Shown here: positions 45,430-55,927 of the stretch, piece after piece
Layout of the letters: each line of letters opens with the position of its first letter
Position numbering within the stretch: position 1 is the stretch's first letter
Source: Chloroflexia bacterium SDU3-3
Lineage (GTDB): Bacteria; Chloroflexota; Chloroflexia; Chloroflexales; Roseiflexaceae
Assembly: GCA_009268125.1 (NCBI GenBank)
Contig: WBOU01000006.1
Span: forward strand, 368,617 to 432,616
Reading direction: 5' to 3'
Length of the DNA: 64,000 nucleotides
Position numbers and translations under genes: made by a program
Notes under the pieces: model-generated
Told to the model about the DNA's origin: nothing
Databases searched by the model: none
Seen by the model: only the letters and a program-made list of their open reading frames with translations

Positions 45430-46446
45430 CTATGAGGCGCTGCCCATAGCCTTCTGGATCTCATCCAGCACGATCAGCGAGGCCAGCGGGCCGCCACGGC
45501 TGCCCCAGATCTGGCCGGTGACCGCGACCACACGCCCGCCCTTCACCACGCCCAGCTGCTGGAACAGCGGGCTTTCCTTGGCCGCCGTCAGTGCGGCGTC
45601 GCCCTCGGCGTTCAGCGTGCCCACGAACAGCCAGTCGCCGTCGAGCTTGTCCAGCTCCTCCATGCTCAGCGGCTCGGAGTGCGAGAAGCCCTCGACGGTC
45701 TGCTGGAAGGCCGAGCGCTGCAGGCCCAGGTCGCGGGCCACCAGGCTAGAGAAGGCGTCGCGGGCCATGATGCCCGGGCCGGTGGCGTTCCAGCGCACAA
45801 TGCTGATCAGGTCGGATGCGTGCTCGCCGAGCGCGGCCCGCACCTCTTTCACCCGCGCGTCGTAGCTGGCCAGGAAGGCCTCGGCCTGCGCATCCTGGTT
45901 CAGGGCGCTGGCGGTGCCACGGAAGGCGGTCTTCCAGTCGTCGGCCAGCTTGTAGGTGACGACCACCGGGGCGATCTTCTCCATCTGGGCCAGCTGATCG
46001 CTCAGCGCGTCGCTCAGGCTGCCAAACAGGATGATGTCGGGCTTGAGCGCGGCGATCTTCTCCAGCGATGGCTCGGCCAGGCTGCCGACCGACTCGATGC
46101 CCGCGACCTTGTCGCCTAGGTAGCTGGGCAGGCTCTGCTGGCCGCGCCCGTTGACCGAGCCGACGGGCTTGAGGCCGAGGGCCAGCGCGCCATCCAGATC
46201 CTGCTCGCTGATCGTGACGATCCGCTGCGGGCTGGTGGGCACCGCGACCTCGCGGCTAGCCGCGTCGGTGATGGTGCGGGTCGCGCTGGCCTCAGCCGTG
46301 GCAGCCGGGGCCTCGGTGGGCGCCGCCGTAGCGGCGGGAGCCTGGGTGGCGGCGGGGGCCTCGGTGGGCGCAGTGGCCGCCGGGGCCGACTGGCAGGATG
46401 CCAGCAGGGCGCTGGAGAGCGCAAGGGAGATGAGCAGTTTTCGCAT
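45430..46446 (-). CDS. Fe3+-siderophore ABC transporter substrate-binding lipoprotein
   Basis: A 338-residue periplasmic-binding protein of the BtuF/FepB group. Signal peptide with lipobox LASC (Cys18), then an Ala/Thr/Pro-rich linker (about 20-57), and a binding domain with TSPQRIVTISEQDLDGALAL and EKIAALKPDIILFGS. It would bind the ferric catecholate outside the cell membrane. AAGGTG precedes the ATG. Permease and ATPase genes are not adjacent, so uptake must use partners encoded elsewhere. It is upstream of and close to the NRPS gene, likely co-transcribed. Confidence 0.9.
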   Translation of the reverse strand: MRKLLISLALSSALLASCQSAPAATAPTEAPAATQAPAATAAPTEAPAATAEASATRTITDAASREVAVPTSPQRIVTISEQDLDGALALGLKPVGSVNGRGQQSLPSYLGDKVAGIESVGSLAEPSLEKIAALKPDIILFGSLSDALSDQLAQMEKIAPVVVTYKLADDWKTAFRGTASALNQDAQAEAFLASYDARVKEVRAALGEHASDLISIVRWNATGPGIMARDAFSSLVARDLGLQRSAFQQTVEGFSHSEPLSMEELDKLDGDWLFVGTLNAEGDAALTAAKESPLFQQLGVVKGGRVVAVTGQIWGSRGGPLASLIVLDEIQKAMGSAS

Positions 46447-46547
46447 GGGTCTTCACCTTTGTCTCAAAAAAACACCGTGGCGTCATCGCCATCATTCCCC
46501 TGCGCTGGGGAGGACAAGCCAACCTCTCTCTCGTCTCTCTCTGGTGT

Positions 46548-46610
46548 TCACCTGCCTTCGTCGTGCGCTCACCTGCCTTCGTCGTGCGCTCACCCGCCTT
46601 CGTTGTGCGT
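46548..46610. repeat. 3 x 21-bp tandem array (array C3)
   Basis: Three units TCACCTGCCTTCGTCGTGCGC-like (46548-46568, 46569-46589, 46590-46610), located about 100 nt upstream of the binding-protein gene. Confidence 0.85.
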
Positions 46611-46642
46611 TTTCGCACCCATCCACCATGGTGGTGGCGCGT

Positions 46643-46817
46643 GTTTGGTGGGTGAATGCCCTGCGCGGGCGGCGCCTAGGGGCCAGCCCCTAGGAACCCC
46701 GCCAGGGGGTGTAACCCCCTTGGAACCCCCAATTTTGGGCGTTCCCGTGCTGTTCGCTGGCCGCTGGTGTTCGTGCATATGGCCATCAAGACGCTAGCGG
46801 CACCTTCGCCTCATGGG
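46643..46817 (-). repeat. dispersed repeat block B (copy B6)
   Basis: Minus-oriented full-length copy (175 bp) with palindrome GCGCCTAGGGGCCAGCCCCT and ending in GGCACCTTCGCCTCATGGG. A partial copy lies at 46941-47004. Confidence 0.85.
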
Positions 46818-46845
46818 AAAGATGAGATGATGGGCCACTGCCCCC

Positions 46846-47178
46846 TCTTCCCGCTCGTCCCCTTCGTGCCTTCGTGGTATTCGTCCCCCAACCCTTGGAG
46901 TCTTGGTGGTAAAAATCGTCGTGCCTTCGCGTCTTCGCTGGCCCCTGGCCACTATTGTTCGTGCATATGACCATCAAAACATCAGCGGCACCTTCGCCGC
47001 ATGGGAAAGATGAGATGAGGGCTACTGTTCTTCATTCCCTTGGTGCCTTGGAGTCTTGGTGGTAAAAATCGTCGTGCCTTCGCATCTTCGTGGTGAAGCA
47101 GTTCCTTCATTCCCTTGGTGCCTTGGAGTCTTGGTGGTAAGAAACGTCGTGCCTTCGCGTCTTCGTGGTGAAGCAGTT
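46846..47178 (-). repeat. dispersed repeat block A (copies A7a and A7b)
   Basis: CTTGGTGCCTTGGAGTCTTG and GTGCCTTCGCGTCTTCG motifs at 46846-46940 and 47038-47178, minus-oriented, starting right after the entB stop codon. Confidence 0.8.
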
Positions 47179-47180
47179 CC

Positions 47181-48062
47181 CTACGCCGTGGCCTGGGCCG
47201 AGATCAGCGACCAGAAGCCGGCCAGCGTCGGGCGCTCGGCCAGCTCGATGAACGAGATCTCTACCCCGGCGCGCCGCCACTGCTCCATCAGCGTCATGAG
47301 GCGGATGGAGTCGAGTCCCAGGTACATCAGGTTGTCGTCGTCGCCGATCTTGGCGGGCGACTCATCCAGCAGGTCGGCGATAGCCTGGCGCAGGCCCTCC
47401 AGGCTCAGCGCCTCGGCGGCGGGCGCGGGGGCCAGCGTGGCCAGCACGGCGTCGGTGGTGGCCACCACGGCGCAGCGGCGGGCCGCGTAGGCGATGGCCA
47501 TCTGGTGATCCTCGGGGGTGAAGTCGGCCACGGCGTCGGCCACGAAGAACGGCTGAATGTCGCTCATAAACGCCTCGCAGGCCGTCATCAGGCAGCCGAT
47601 GTGGGCGTAGATGCCGCAGATGATCAGCTGGTCGCGGCCCTGGGCGCGCAGCTGGGCCAGCAGGTCGGTGCGCTGGAACGCGCTGTAGCGCCACTTGGTC
47701 AGGTGGGTCTCGCCGGGGCGGGGGTGCAGCTCATCCACGATCCGCTGCGGCTGCTCGCCCGCCGCGATGCCGCCGCCCCAGAAATCCTGGAGCAGCCCGC
47801 GCTGGGCCAGGCTCTGGCCGCCCGGCTGGGCCGAGAAGAACACCGGCACGCCCTGGGCCGCGCAGGCCTCGCGCAGGCGGGCGATGTTGGCCAGCAGCTG
47901 CGGCACGGGCTGCTCGTCGCGCCGGAAGGCGTTCAGGAAGTGGTTCTGCATGTCGTGGATGAGCAGGGCGGCGCGCGACGGGTCGGCGGCCCAGGCCACC
48001 CTGTTGGGCGGCAGCTCGGCGGCGGAGGGCATAGGGTATGGAGCTATGGCGGGCAGTGCCAT
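47181..48062 (-). CDS. entB: isochorismatase with aryl carrier domain (EntB-like)
   Basis: A 293-residue bifunctional protein. The isochorismatase domain (about 15-210) has Asp37 in LLIHDMQNHFLNAF, Lys in HLTKWRYSAFQ and Cys in IICGIYAHIGCLM. The C-terminal aryl carrier domain (about 215-290) has the phosphopantetheine Ser252 in YLGLDSIRLM. It converts isochorismate to 2,3-dihydro-2,3-dihydroxybenzoate and carries activated DHB to the NRPS. It starts 68 nt after the end of entE. A block A repeat begins next to its stop. Confidence 0.93.
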   Translation of the reverse strand: MALPAIAPYPMPSAAELPPNRVAWAADPSRAALLIHDMQNHFLNAFRRDEQPVPQLLANIARLREACAAQGVPVFFSAQPGGQSLAQRGLLQDFWGGGIAAGEQPQRIVDELHPRPGETHLTKWRYSAFQRTDLLAQLRAQGRDQLIICGIYAHIGCLMTACEAFMSDIQPFFVADAVADFTPEDHQMAIAYAARRCAVVATTDAVLATLAPAPAAEALSLEGLRQAIADLLDESPAKIGDDDNLMYLGLDSIRLMTLMEQWRRAGVEISFIELAERPTLAGFWSLISAQATA

Positions 48063-48130
48063 AGGGCAGTCCTTTCTATGGTGCTCTTCGCGATGCGGAA
48101 AACGGGCGGTGCGCTGGCTTCAGCGGTCGG

Positions 48131-49785
<1,655 letters not shown>

Positions 49786-49789
<4 letters not shown>

Positions 49790-50985
49790 AGATCCTTTGC
49801 CTCCTGGCCCAGGCCCATAGCCTGGAGCATGGTGCGAAACTTGGCGGATGTCTCGGCCAGCTCGGCCTCGGGGCGCGAGCCAGGCACGATCCCGCCGCCC
49901 GCAAACAGCCGGACGGCGCGCTCGGCCACCTCGGCGCAGCGCAGCGTCACCACCCACTCGCCATCGCCCTCGGCGTCGCACCAGCCGACCACGCCGCTGT
50001 AGAAGCCACGGTCGAACGGCTCGATGCTGCGGATGGCCTCGCGGGCCTGCGCGGTGGGCGTGCCGCACACCGCCGGGGTGGGGTGCAGCGCCAGCGCCAG
50101 CGTCAGCGAGCTGATCGCGGGGTCCAGCAGCTCGCCGGTGACGCGGGTGGAGAGGTGCCACATGGTGGGCGTGCTGATCAGCGACGGCTCGGCGGGCACA
50201 TCCAGCGTGCGGCAAAACGGGCGCAGCGCGGCGGCCACCGCCTCCACCACCACCGCGTGCTCGCGGCGGTCCTTGGCCGAGGCCAGCAGCGCGGCGGCGC
50301 GGCGCTTGTCCTCGGCCTGGTCGGGGCTGCGCGCCGCCGACCCGGCCAGCGGGTTGGAGATGACCTGGGTGCCGCTGCGGGCCACCAGCAGCTCGGGGCT
50401 AGCGCCCACCATCGTGCAGCGCTGGCCACGCCCGCCGCCCGTCTCGGCGGCGAAGGTGTAGCTGCCGGGGTTGCGCTGGGCTAGGTTGCGCAGCAGCTGG
50501 TGCACATCCACAGCCTCGGGCGACTCCAGCTCCAGCGTGCGGGCCAGCACGATCTTGCGCACCTCGCCCGCCGCCATGATCGCCAGCGCACGCTCGACAT
50601 TGCGCATATGCTCGGCTGGCTCGGGCACCGAGCGGGCGGCGTAGGATGTGAGCACCGGGCGCTGGGGCGCGTGCTCCAGCGGCAGCCGCAGCGGCCCGCC
50701 GCGCAGCACCTGGGCGGGAATGCGCAGCCGCGCCTGCTGGGCCGAGTCGAAGGGCACCGCGCCCACCGCCACCGGCGGCTCGCCCGCCAGCCCCAGCGCA
50801 TTGCCCAGCGCGCTCGCCACCACATCGGGCAAGTTCAGCCCAGCGGGGCAGCGGATCTCGGCGCAGCTGCCCTGGGCCAGCATGGTGTGGCGGGCGGTCG
50901 AGAAGAAAAATGACTCGCCAGGCCTATACTCGTCAAGCAGCTCGGCGGCATAGACCGCCGGGGCCGCGTCGCATTCGTTTATCAC
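49786..50985 (-). CDS. entC: isochorismate synthase (EntC/DhbC-like)
   Basis: A 399-residue chorismate-utilising enzyme. Conserved C-terminal motifs: [80 protein letters not shown] and [19 protein letters not shown]. It supplies isochorismate to EntB. I chose GTG 50985 because AAGGAG lies 8 nt upstream; an ATG at 51003 would include that site in the gene. It follows entA by 72 nt. Confidence 0.93.
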
Positions 50986-51057
50986 AGGCGCACTCCTTCG
51001 CATTCAGCGTACAGACAAGGTACAGGCCAAGGATACCGCAGAAAGCGCGGGCTGCGG

Positions 51058-51834
51058 CTACAGGCAGCCCAACGTCGCCCCGCCATCCACCCGCAGGTCG
51101 TGCATGGTGATATGGCGCGCCCGCTCGGATGCCAGAAACACCACCGCCTCGGCCACATCCTCCGGCGCGGCGATCCGGCCCAGCGGGATGCCCACGCGGT
51201 AGGCCTCGGGCGCGCCCGCGATGGTGGCGGCGGCCCCGCGCTCGTCGCGCCAGAGCTGGCGCTGCATGGCCGTGTCGGTCGAGCCAGGCGACACCAGATT
51301 GCAGCGGATGCCGTGTACGGCCAGCTCCAGCCCCATGGTCTTCACCAGCATGGCCGTGGCGGCCTTGGATGCGGCGTAGGCGGCCATGCCCACCCGTGGC
51401 ACGCTGGCCGCGTTCGAGCCAACCGTGACGATGCAGCCGCCGCCGCGCGCCAGCATGCGCCGCCCCACCGACTGCGACATGAACAGCACCCCGCTGGTGT
51501 TCACCGCGAAGGTCGCGTGCCAGTCGGCCTCGTCCACATCCAGCGCCGCGCCCATGCGCAGCACCCCGGCCACGTTGGCCAGCACGCCGATCGGCCCCAG
51601 CGCGGCCTCGGCCTCGGCCACGGCGGCCTCGGCGGCGCGGCGGTCGGCCACGTCGGCGGCCAGCGCCAGGGCGCGGTGCCCCTCGGCGCGCAGCGCGGCG
51701 GCCACGGCCTGCGCGCCCTCGGCCTGCCGGTCGAGCGCGGCCACGGCCATGCCCTCGCGGGCCAAGGCCCAGGCCACCGCCGCCCCGATCCCCTGCGCCG
51801 CGCCCGTCACCAGCGCCACCTGCTCAGAACCCAT
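51058..51834 (-). CDS. entA: 2,3-dihydro-2,3-dihydroxybenzoate dehydrogenase (EntA-like)
   Basis: A 258-residue short-chain dehydrogenase. NAD-binding [17 protein letters not shown] (about 9-25), NVAGVLRMG (about 88-96) and catalytic YAASK (about 152-156). In this context it oxidises the EntB product to 2,3-dihydroxybenzoate. AAGGAAGAG precedes the ATG. It is the first gene of the ent operon, downstream of an AT-rich promoter region. Confidence 0.9.
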   Translation of the reverse strand: MGSEQVALVTGAAQGIGAAVAWALAREGMAVAALDRQAEGAQAVAAALRAEGHRALALAADVADRRAAEAAVAEAEAALGPIGVLANVAGVLRMGAALDVDEADWHATFAVNTSGVLFMSQSVGRRMLARGGGCIVTVGSNAASVPRVGMAAYAASKAATAMLVKTMGLELAVHGIRCNLVSPGSTDTAMQRQLWRDERGAAATIAGAPEAYRVGIPLGRIAAPEDVAEAVVFLASERARHITMHDLRVDGGATLGCL

Positions 51835-51961
51835 GGTCTGTTCTCTTCCTTACGCCATAGCCGCCCGCCTGGGATGCTTCGGCACAGCAAATTTCTGCGG
51901 TATCTATAGAGTACTGCACATAGGGCAAAAATTCATTATGTTAATATCTGCATCAAATCGG

Positions 51962-51994
51962 TATTAGACTATACTAATAACCACTATTTGTCAA
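51962..51994 (-). promoter_or_regulatory. promoter and candidate metal-regulator operator of the ent operon
   Basis: Minus strand: -35 TTGACA (51994-51989) and -10 TATAGT (51973-51968), spacing 15 bp. The -10 is framed by the inverted repeat TATTAG-N6-CTAATA (51962-51979). In an AT-rich island and upstream of siderophore genes, this dyad is a candidate binding site for an iron-responsive regulator of the Fur or DtxR type. The remainder of the 51835-52157 spacer holds the leader and the lrgB terminator. Confidence 0.5.
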
Positions 51995-52089
51995 GTTTTT
52001 TCTAGTTAAATTGTTTGTGTTTAAAACAAAGATCTGAGGCATTCCAATGCCATGTATGCCAGCACGCCGCCTTCTTGGATATGAAACCC

Positions 52090-52139
52090 AAAAAATAAAA
52101 AACGCCGCCCCGCATCCAGTTCAGGAGACAGGGCGGCGC
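52090..52139 (-). terminator. rho-independent terminator after lrgB
   Basis: On the minus strand CGCCGCCC (52138-52131) pairs with GGGCGGCG (52110-52103), followed by TTTTTTATTTTTT (52102-52090). Loop about 20 nt. Confidence 0.8.
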
Positions 52140-52157
52140 AAAGACAAATCGGCAGAT

Positions 52158-52883
52158 CTAGCCAAGCCCCAGCAGCCGGATGATGATCGGCGCGATCAGC
52201 GCCGTCACCGCGCCGTTCAGGCCCATGGCCAGGCCCGAGAACGCGCCCATCTCGGCGTGGATCTGGAAGGCCCGCGCCGTGCCCACGCCGTGGGCGGCCA
52301 GCCCCATCGCAAAGCCGCGCACCGGGTGCTCCTTCACGCCGATCAGGTTCAGCACCTCGTTCGCGATCGCCCCGCCTATGATGCCGGTGAGGATAACGAA
52401 CACCGCCGTTAGGGCTGGCAGCCCACCGATCTGCTCGGCCACACCCATGGCTATGGGCGTCGTCACCGACTTGGGCGCGAACGACAGCACGGTGACGCTG
52501 GATGCGCCAAACAGCCGCGCGCACAGGCACGCTACCGCAATCGCCGAGGCCGAGCCGATCAGCAACGCGCCCACGATCGGCAGCATCAGCCGCCGCAGCA
52601 TGGCGCGCTGCTCGTAGAGCGGTATGGCCAGCGCCACCGTGGCCGGGCCAAGCAGAAAGTGGATGAACTGCGCGCCGTCGAAGTAGGCCTTGTACTCGGT
52701 GTGGGTCAGCAGCAGCAGGCCCACCAGCATCAGGATCGAGGCGATCACCGGGTGGATGAGCGGGAAGCTGCGCGATCTGGCGTAGAGCCAGCTGGCGAAC
52801 TGATACACCAGCAGCGTCACCGTCAGCCAGAACAGCGGGGCCTGGGCCAGATAGACCCACACGCCGGTCATGCGGTCGTTCAT
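52158..52883 (-). CDS. lrgB: LrgB/CidB-family membrane protein
   Basis: A 241-residue membrane protein with 6-8 helices. The LrgB signature SVTTPIAMGVAEQIGGLPAL and EVLNLIGVKEHPVRGFAMGLAAHGVGTARAFQ are conserved. LrgAB/CidAB systems have been linked to murein hydrolase control and, in other bacteria, to transport of pyruvate or glycolate. GAGGAGG precedes the ATG; one base separates it from lrgA. Confidence 0.92.
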   Translation of the reverse strand: MNDRMTGVWVYLAQAPLFWLTVTLLVYQFASWLYARSRSFPLIHPVIASILMLVGLLLLTHTEYKAYFDGAQFIHFLLGPATVALAIPLYEQRAMLRRLMLPIVGALLIGSASAIAVACLCARLFGASSVTVLSFAPKSVTTPIAMGVAEQIGGLPALTAVFVILTGIIGGAIANEVLNLIGVKEHPVRGFAMGLAAHGVGTARAFQIHAEMGAFSGLAMGLNGAVTALIAPIIIRLLGLG

Positions 52884-52884
52884 G

Positions 52885-53250
52885 CTACGCCTCCTCGCCC
52901 AGCGCGCCCGGCGTCAGCCAGCGCATCAGGAAACGCATGCTCAGCGCGGTGATCACGATCGTAACCACGGTGCTGACCACCAGGGTGAGCAGGATGGCCA
53001 GCCACTCGCGCTGCAGCAGCCCGAACTGCACCATGATGCCCACGCCCACGGGCACGTACAGCAGCGAGAGGTTCTGGATGAGGCCGCCCGCCGCGCGGGT
53101 GAGCGAGGCCGGGGCCGAGCCGCGCACAAACAGCGCCGCCACCAGCAGCAGCATGCCGATGACCGGGCCAGGTATGGGCAGGCCGAGCGTGCGGCTTATG
53201 ACTTCGCCGAGCAGCTGGAAAATAAGCAGTGCCGTGATCGATTTGAGCAT
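52885..53250 (-). CDS. lrgA: LrgA/CidA-family holin-like membrane protein
   Basis: A 121-residue protein with four predicted helices. GEVISRTLGLPIPGPVIGML (about 14-33) and LIQNLSLLYVPVGVGIM are family motifs. I chose ATG 53250 (MLKSITALL) with GAAGGCG upstream; the longer frame adds a non-homologous N terminus. Acts with LrgB; likely forms a two-gene operon ending at the terminator at 52090. Confidence 0.9.
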   Translation of the reverse strand: MLKSITALLIFQLLGEVISRTLGLPIPGPVIGMLLLVAALFVRGSAPASLTRAAGGLIQNLSLLYVPVGVGIMVQFGLLQREWLAILLTLVVSTVVTIVITALSMRFLMRWLTPGALGEEA

Positions 53251-53366
53251 TGATTTTCGCCTTCTGATACAGCACGCGCCGTGGCGAACTGATATCGCCA
53301 CGACGCGAGAAACAGCCATGGCACGCGCTTGCTGCGCCCGCCATAGATCAACAGGATGTCGCTGCT

Positions 53367-53372
53367 ACTATA
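53367..53372 (-). promoter_or_regulatory. extended -10 promoter of lrgAB
   Basis: Minus strand TGGTATAGT (TGn plus TATAGT), about 117 nt upstream of the lrgA start. Confidence 0.45.
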
Positions 53373-53437
53373 CCAGATCTGCCCCGCGCAGGTGCCACAT
53401 CTCGGGCCGCTGCGCTCTCAACACACAGGAGAGCTTT

Positions 53438-53530
53438 CACCACAAAGACACCAAAGAGTACAAAAAACCCATACCACGAAGACACGAAGGCACGACGTTT
53501 TTTACCACCAAGACACCAAGCACCACAAGA
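53438..53530 (+). repeat. dispersed repeat block A (copy A8)
   Basis: CACCACAAAGACACCAAAG, CCACGAAGACACGAAGGCAC and CCACCAAGACACCAAGCAC motifs, plus-oriented, followed by block B. Confidence 0.8.
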
Positions 53531-53560
53531 AAGGGCCAGAAGCCAGCCCCGCCCAGCCGA

Positions 53561-53672
53561 CCCATGCGGCGAAGGTGCCGCTTGTGTTTTGATGGTCATA
53601 TGCCCAAACACCAGCCACCAGTTTGCAGCACAGGAACACTCAAAATTGGAGGTTCCAAGGGGGTCACGCCGC
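53561..53672 (+). repeat. dispersed repeat block B (copy B7, truncated)
   Basis: Begins CCCATGCGGCGAAGGTGCCG, contains CCAAACACCAGC and AAAATTGGAGGTTCCAAGGG; the palindromic end is replaced by CAGGTGTCACTTTCATGAG. Confidence 0.75.
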
Positions 53673-53796
53673 TCAGCAGGTGTCACTTTCATGAGCGGGG
53701 CCTCTGGATGCGGTACATGCTGCAAACCCGCATGGCGGGCCATACAAACCATGCACATTGTGCCACCTCATGATCGGGACGAACCCTCCCACCGTT

Positions 53797-53964
53797 CCCA
53801 TGCGGCGAAGGTGCTGCTGATGTTTTGCTGGCCATATGCACGAACATCAGCGGCCAGCATTCGGCATCGGAACGCTGCAAATTGGGGTTCCAAGGGGCAT
53901 CGCCCCTGGCGGGGTTCCAAGGGCGCGGAGCCCTTGGTGCCGCCCGCACAGGGCATACACCACC
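53797..53964 (+). repeat. dispersed repeat block B (copy B8)
   Basis: Full-length but diverged copy. A partial copy of its end follows at 54081-54149 (GGGGTTCCTAGGCGCTGGTC to CACCCACCAAACAC). Confidence 0.75.
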
Positions 53965-54281
53965 ATCTAAACACACCCACTATTCCACGAAGGCATACCC
54001 TGGCCAAATCAACGGCAACGCGCCGTTTCGTCAACAACGCCTCAGAAAACCATACAAAGTGACACCATGTGAGGGTCACACCCCCTGGCGGGGTTCCTAG
54101 GCGCTGGTCCCTCGGCGCCGCCCACGCAGGGCATCCACCCACCAAACACGCGCCACCGCTCATGGGAAAGAAGCCCAGCATCGATGAAAAAGTGACACCA
54201 TGTGAGGGCGGGCACCCTCACATCCGCTGGCATCCACAGAAATACAAGAGCTACTATATTATTTCGTATTACAAAGAATCG

Positions 54282-54310
54282 TTGACAAACAAATCTTTCT
54301 ATGATAGATT
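54282..54310 (+). promoter_or_regulatory. promoter of the PLDc_N-like gene
   Basis: TTGACA (54282-54287), a 17-bp spacer, TAGATT (54305-54310). The transcript would begin near 54317. Confidence 0.5.
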
Positions 54311-54329
54311 CCAGATCACCTAACCTGGC

Positions 54330-54581
54330 ATGGAGGATATCTTGTCGCCCCTCAATCTCCTTAACCCAGAATCAGCCCTTCTTCTGATGCAGATCGTCAA
54401 TCTTATGCTGCTGATTGCGATCATAGCGCTGATTCTCATGGCCTTCAAGCGCATGAGCGCCTGCAGGGCCGGAAGCTTCACCATGCTGCTCTGGTCGCTC
54501 TTGATCATCTTCGTACCAATCTTTGGCCCTCTGGCATTTCTTTTCACACACCCATCGGCGAGGGATATGGCCAACAGCTAG
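54330..54581 (+). CDS. small PLDc_N-like two-helix membrane protein
   Basis: An 83-residue protein with two hydrophobic helices (about 18-38 and 50-72). The second, MLLWSLLIIFVPIFGPLAFL, matches the PLDc_N (cardiolipin synthase N-terminal) pattern, without a catalytic domain. The start is ambiguous: ATG 54330 has no Shine-Dalgarno, while TTG 54342 is 5-6 nt downstream of GGAGG. Flanking DNA is AT-rich relative to the window. Function unknown. Confidence 0.65.
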   Translation: MEDILSPLNLLNPESALLLMQIVNLMLLIAIIALILMAFKRMSACRAGSFTMLLWSLLIIFVPIFGPLAFLFTHPSARDMANS

Positions 54582-54831
54582 CTTTCCCACCCCTTTCATC
54601 CCAGATACCCACTAGCACTACAGCAAACCATATAGCTCACCCTACTGGCATAGAGAAGCGCCAGCGTGCGCTGCTGCTTCTCTACGCTGAATTTTGTACG
54701 ATACGGCATATTTACGATTGATGCCGTGTTTTATCGCCATGCCAAAAAATTGCCTGTTGATCACTGTTGATGTATTCCATCAGCGCGGCAAGGGTTTCTT
54801 GCTGTACCTACCGAGGGATTGGGAGAAGACC

Positions 54832-55431
54832 ATGGGTTTCAAGAAGACGTTCTTTATGCTTGTGGCGCTGATGTGTGCTCTTGCGCCATTCCAGGGCGCA
54901 TACGCCGAGGGCGGCGAGGGCAGCTACCAGGAGGTGATCGACTCCTACGGCATGCAGGTGGTGCAGGCCGCGCCGCCCGGCATCACCCCGCTGCGGGTGC
55001 ACAGCCCCGCCCAGCTGGCGGCGCTGGCCAAGGGCCTGGCGCGTGGGGCGCGCGGCAGCCACACGCGCTACGCCGAGCCAGCCACGCGCAAGCCCGGCGG
55101 CACGGTGGCCGCCACCAGCTATGGCCTGGTGACCCGCTCGTGCGCGGCGAACGCGGGCGCGGCCACCTTCAGCACCACCGCCGACATCAACGTGGGCTAC
55201 AGCGGCTCGTTCCGCTGGATCGAGGCGGTCACCAACCTGCGCACTGGCCTCAGCGGCTTCACGCTCGGCCTCTCGATGACCGACGCCTACAGCTACTCGT
55301 ACAACCAGACAGCCAGCGCGGTCTCGGTGGCGGGCGGGGCCAATGTGCACGCCTACATCCTGCTCGACACCGGCGCGACCACCGTGTACACCACGCCGGT
55401 CAGCTGCTCGTTCACCTACTCGCTGTACTAG
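54832..55431 (+). CDS. secreted protein of unknown function
   Basis: A 199-residue protein with a clear Sec signal peptide (MGFKKTFFMLVALMCALAPF, cleavage after AYA at about 25). The mature part has a low-complexity basic region (about 60-100) and a C-terminal beta-rich domain with many Ser/Thr/Tyr (INVGYSGSFRWIEAV, SMTDAYSYSYNQTASAVSVA) and two Cys (about 120 and 194). I chose ATG 54832 with GGGAG upstream; the frame to 54694 places the signal peptide internally. No family recognised. Confidence 0.65.
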   Translation: MGFKKTFFMLVALMCALAPFQGAYAEGGEGSYQEVIDSYGMQVVQAAPPGITPLRVHSPAQLAALAKGLARGARGSHTRYAEPATRKPGGTVAATSYGLVTRSCAANAGAATFSTTADINVGYSGSFRWIEAVTNLRTGLSGFTLGLSMTDAYSYSYNQTASAVSVAGGANVHAYILLDTGATTVYTTPVSCSFTYSLY

Positions 55432-55477
55432 GGCGATAGATGCGGCCTATGCCGCCCATAGCCACATCCCGCTAGCG

Positions 55478-55540
55478 CGCGCGCTCCGATCTGGGTACGC
55501 TTCTGTGCAGGAACCGTGACAGAACAGATCGGAGCGCGCG
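55478..55540 (+). promoter_or_regulatory. 16-bp inverted repeat abutting the start codon of the VOC gene
   Basis: CGCGCGCTCCGATCTG (55478-55493) pairs perfectly with 55525-55540, whose last base is directly before the ATG at 55541. The right arm contains the only purine-rich ribosome-site candidate (CGGAG), so a folded leader would hide it. The 31-nt loop carries AGGAACC. It could be a translational switch or a DNA operator. Confidence 0.55.
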
Positions 55541-55927
55541 ATGACCATCACCGGGCTAGACCACATCCAGATCGCCATGCCCGCCGGGGCCGAGGGTGCC
55601 GCCCGCGCCTTCTACGGCCAGCTGCTGGGCCTGCGCGAGATCGCCAAGCCCGAGGCGCTGCGCGGGCGCGGCGGCTGCTGGTTCGCGCTGCCAGGTGCGC
55701 AGCTGCACCTGGGCGTCGAGGCCGAGTTCGCGGCGGCCCGCAAGGCCCACCCCGCCTTCCTGGTAGCCGATCTGGCGGCGCTGGTGCGTCGGCTGGCCGA
55801 GGCGGGCGTGGCCACCACCCCCGACACAGCGGTGGCCGGGGTGCGCCGCTGCTACGCCAGCGACCCCTTCGGCAACCGCATCGAGCTCATCCAGCACGGC
55901 GACGGCTTCACGCAGCGCGGCGGCTAG
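55541..55927 (+). CDS. VOC (glyoxalase/bleomycin-resistance-like) protein
   Basis: A 128-residue vicinal-oxygen-chelate protein with two beta-alpha-beta-beta-beta modules. Putative metal-site residues: His6 in LDHIQIAMP, His in AQLHLGVE, and Glu in NRIELIQHG near residue 117. It may be a lyase, dioxygenase or resistance protein; the substrate is unknown. Its stop interlocks with that of tetR (CTAG at 55924-55927). Confidence 0.85.
   Translation: MTITGLDHIQIAMPAGAEGAARAFYGQLLGLREIAKPEALRGRGGCWFALPGAQLHLGVEAEFAAARKAHPAFLVADLAALVRRLAEAGVATTPDTAVAGVRRCYASDPFGNRIELIQHGDGFTQRGG

Larger units (their letters stand above)
46447..47180. other. repeat-dense spacer inside the siderophore locus
   Basis: 734 bp without a supported gene. 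In the direction of transcription it holds block A (47178-47038), a partial block B (47004-46941), block A (46940-46846), block B (46817-46643) and a three-unit 21-bp array (46610-46548). The region may separate entABCE and NRPS transcripts. Confidence 0.7.
53251..54281. other. long repeat-rich spacer
   Basis: About 1 kb without a convincing gene. It contains the lrgA promoter, block A (53438-53530) and three copies or fragments of block B. GTGTCACTTT motifs occur at about 53680 and, inverted, at 54057 and 54193. Confidence 0.65.

Noticed and set aside
53251..54281. Insertion sequence in the repeat-rich spacer
   Set aside because: No transposase frame or terminal inverted repeats with target duplication could be found; repeats here are copies of blocks A and B.
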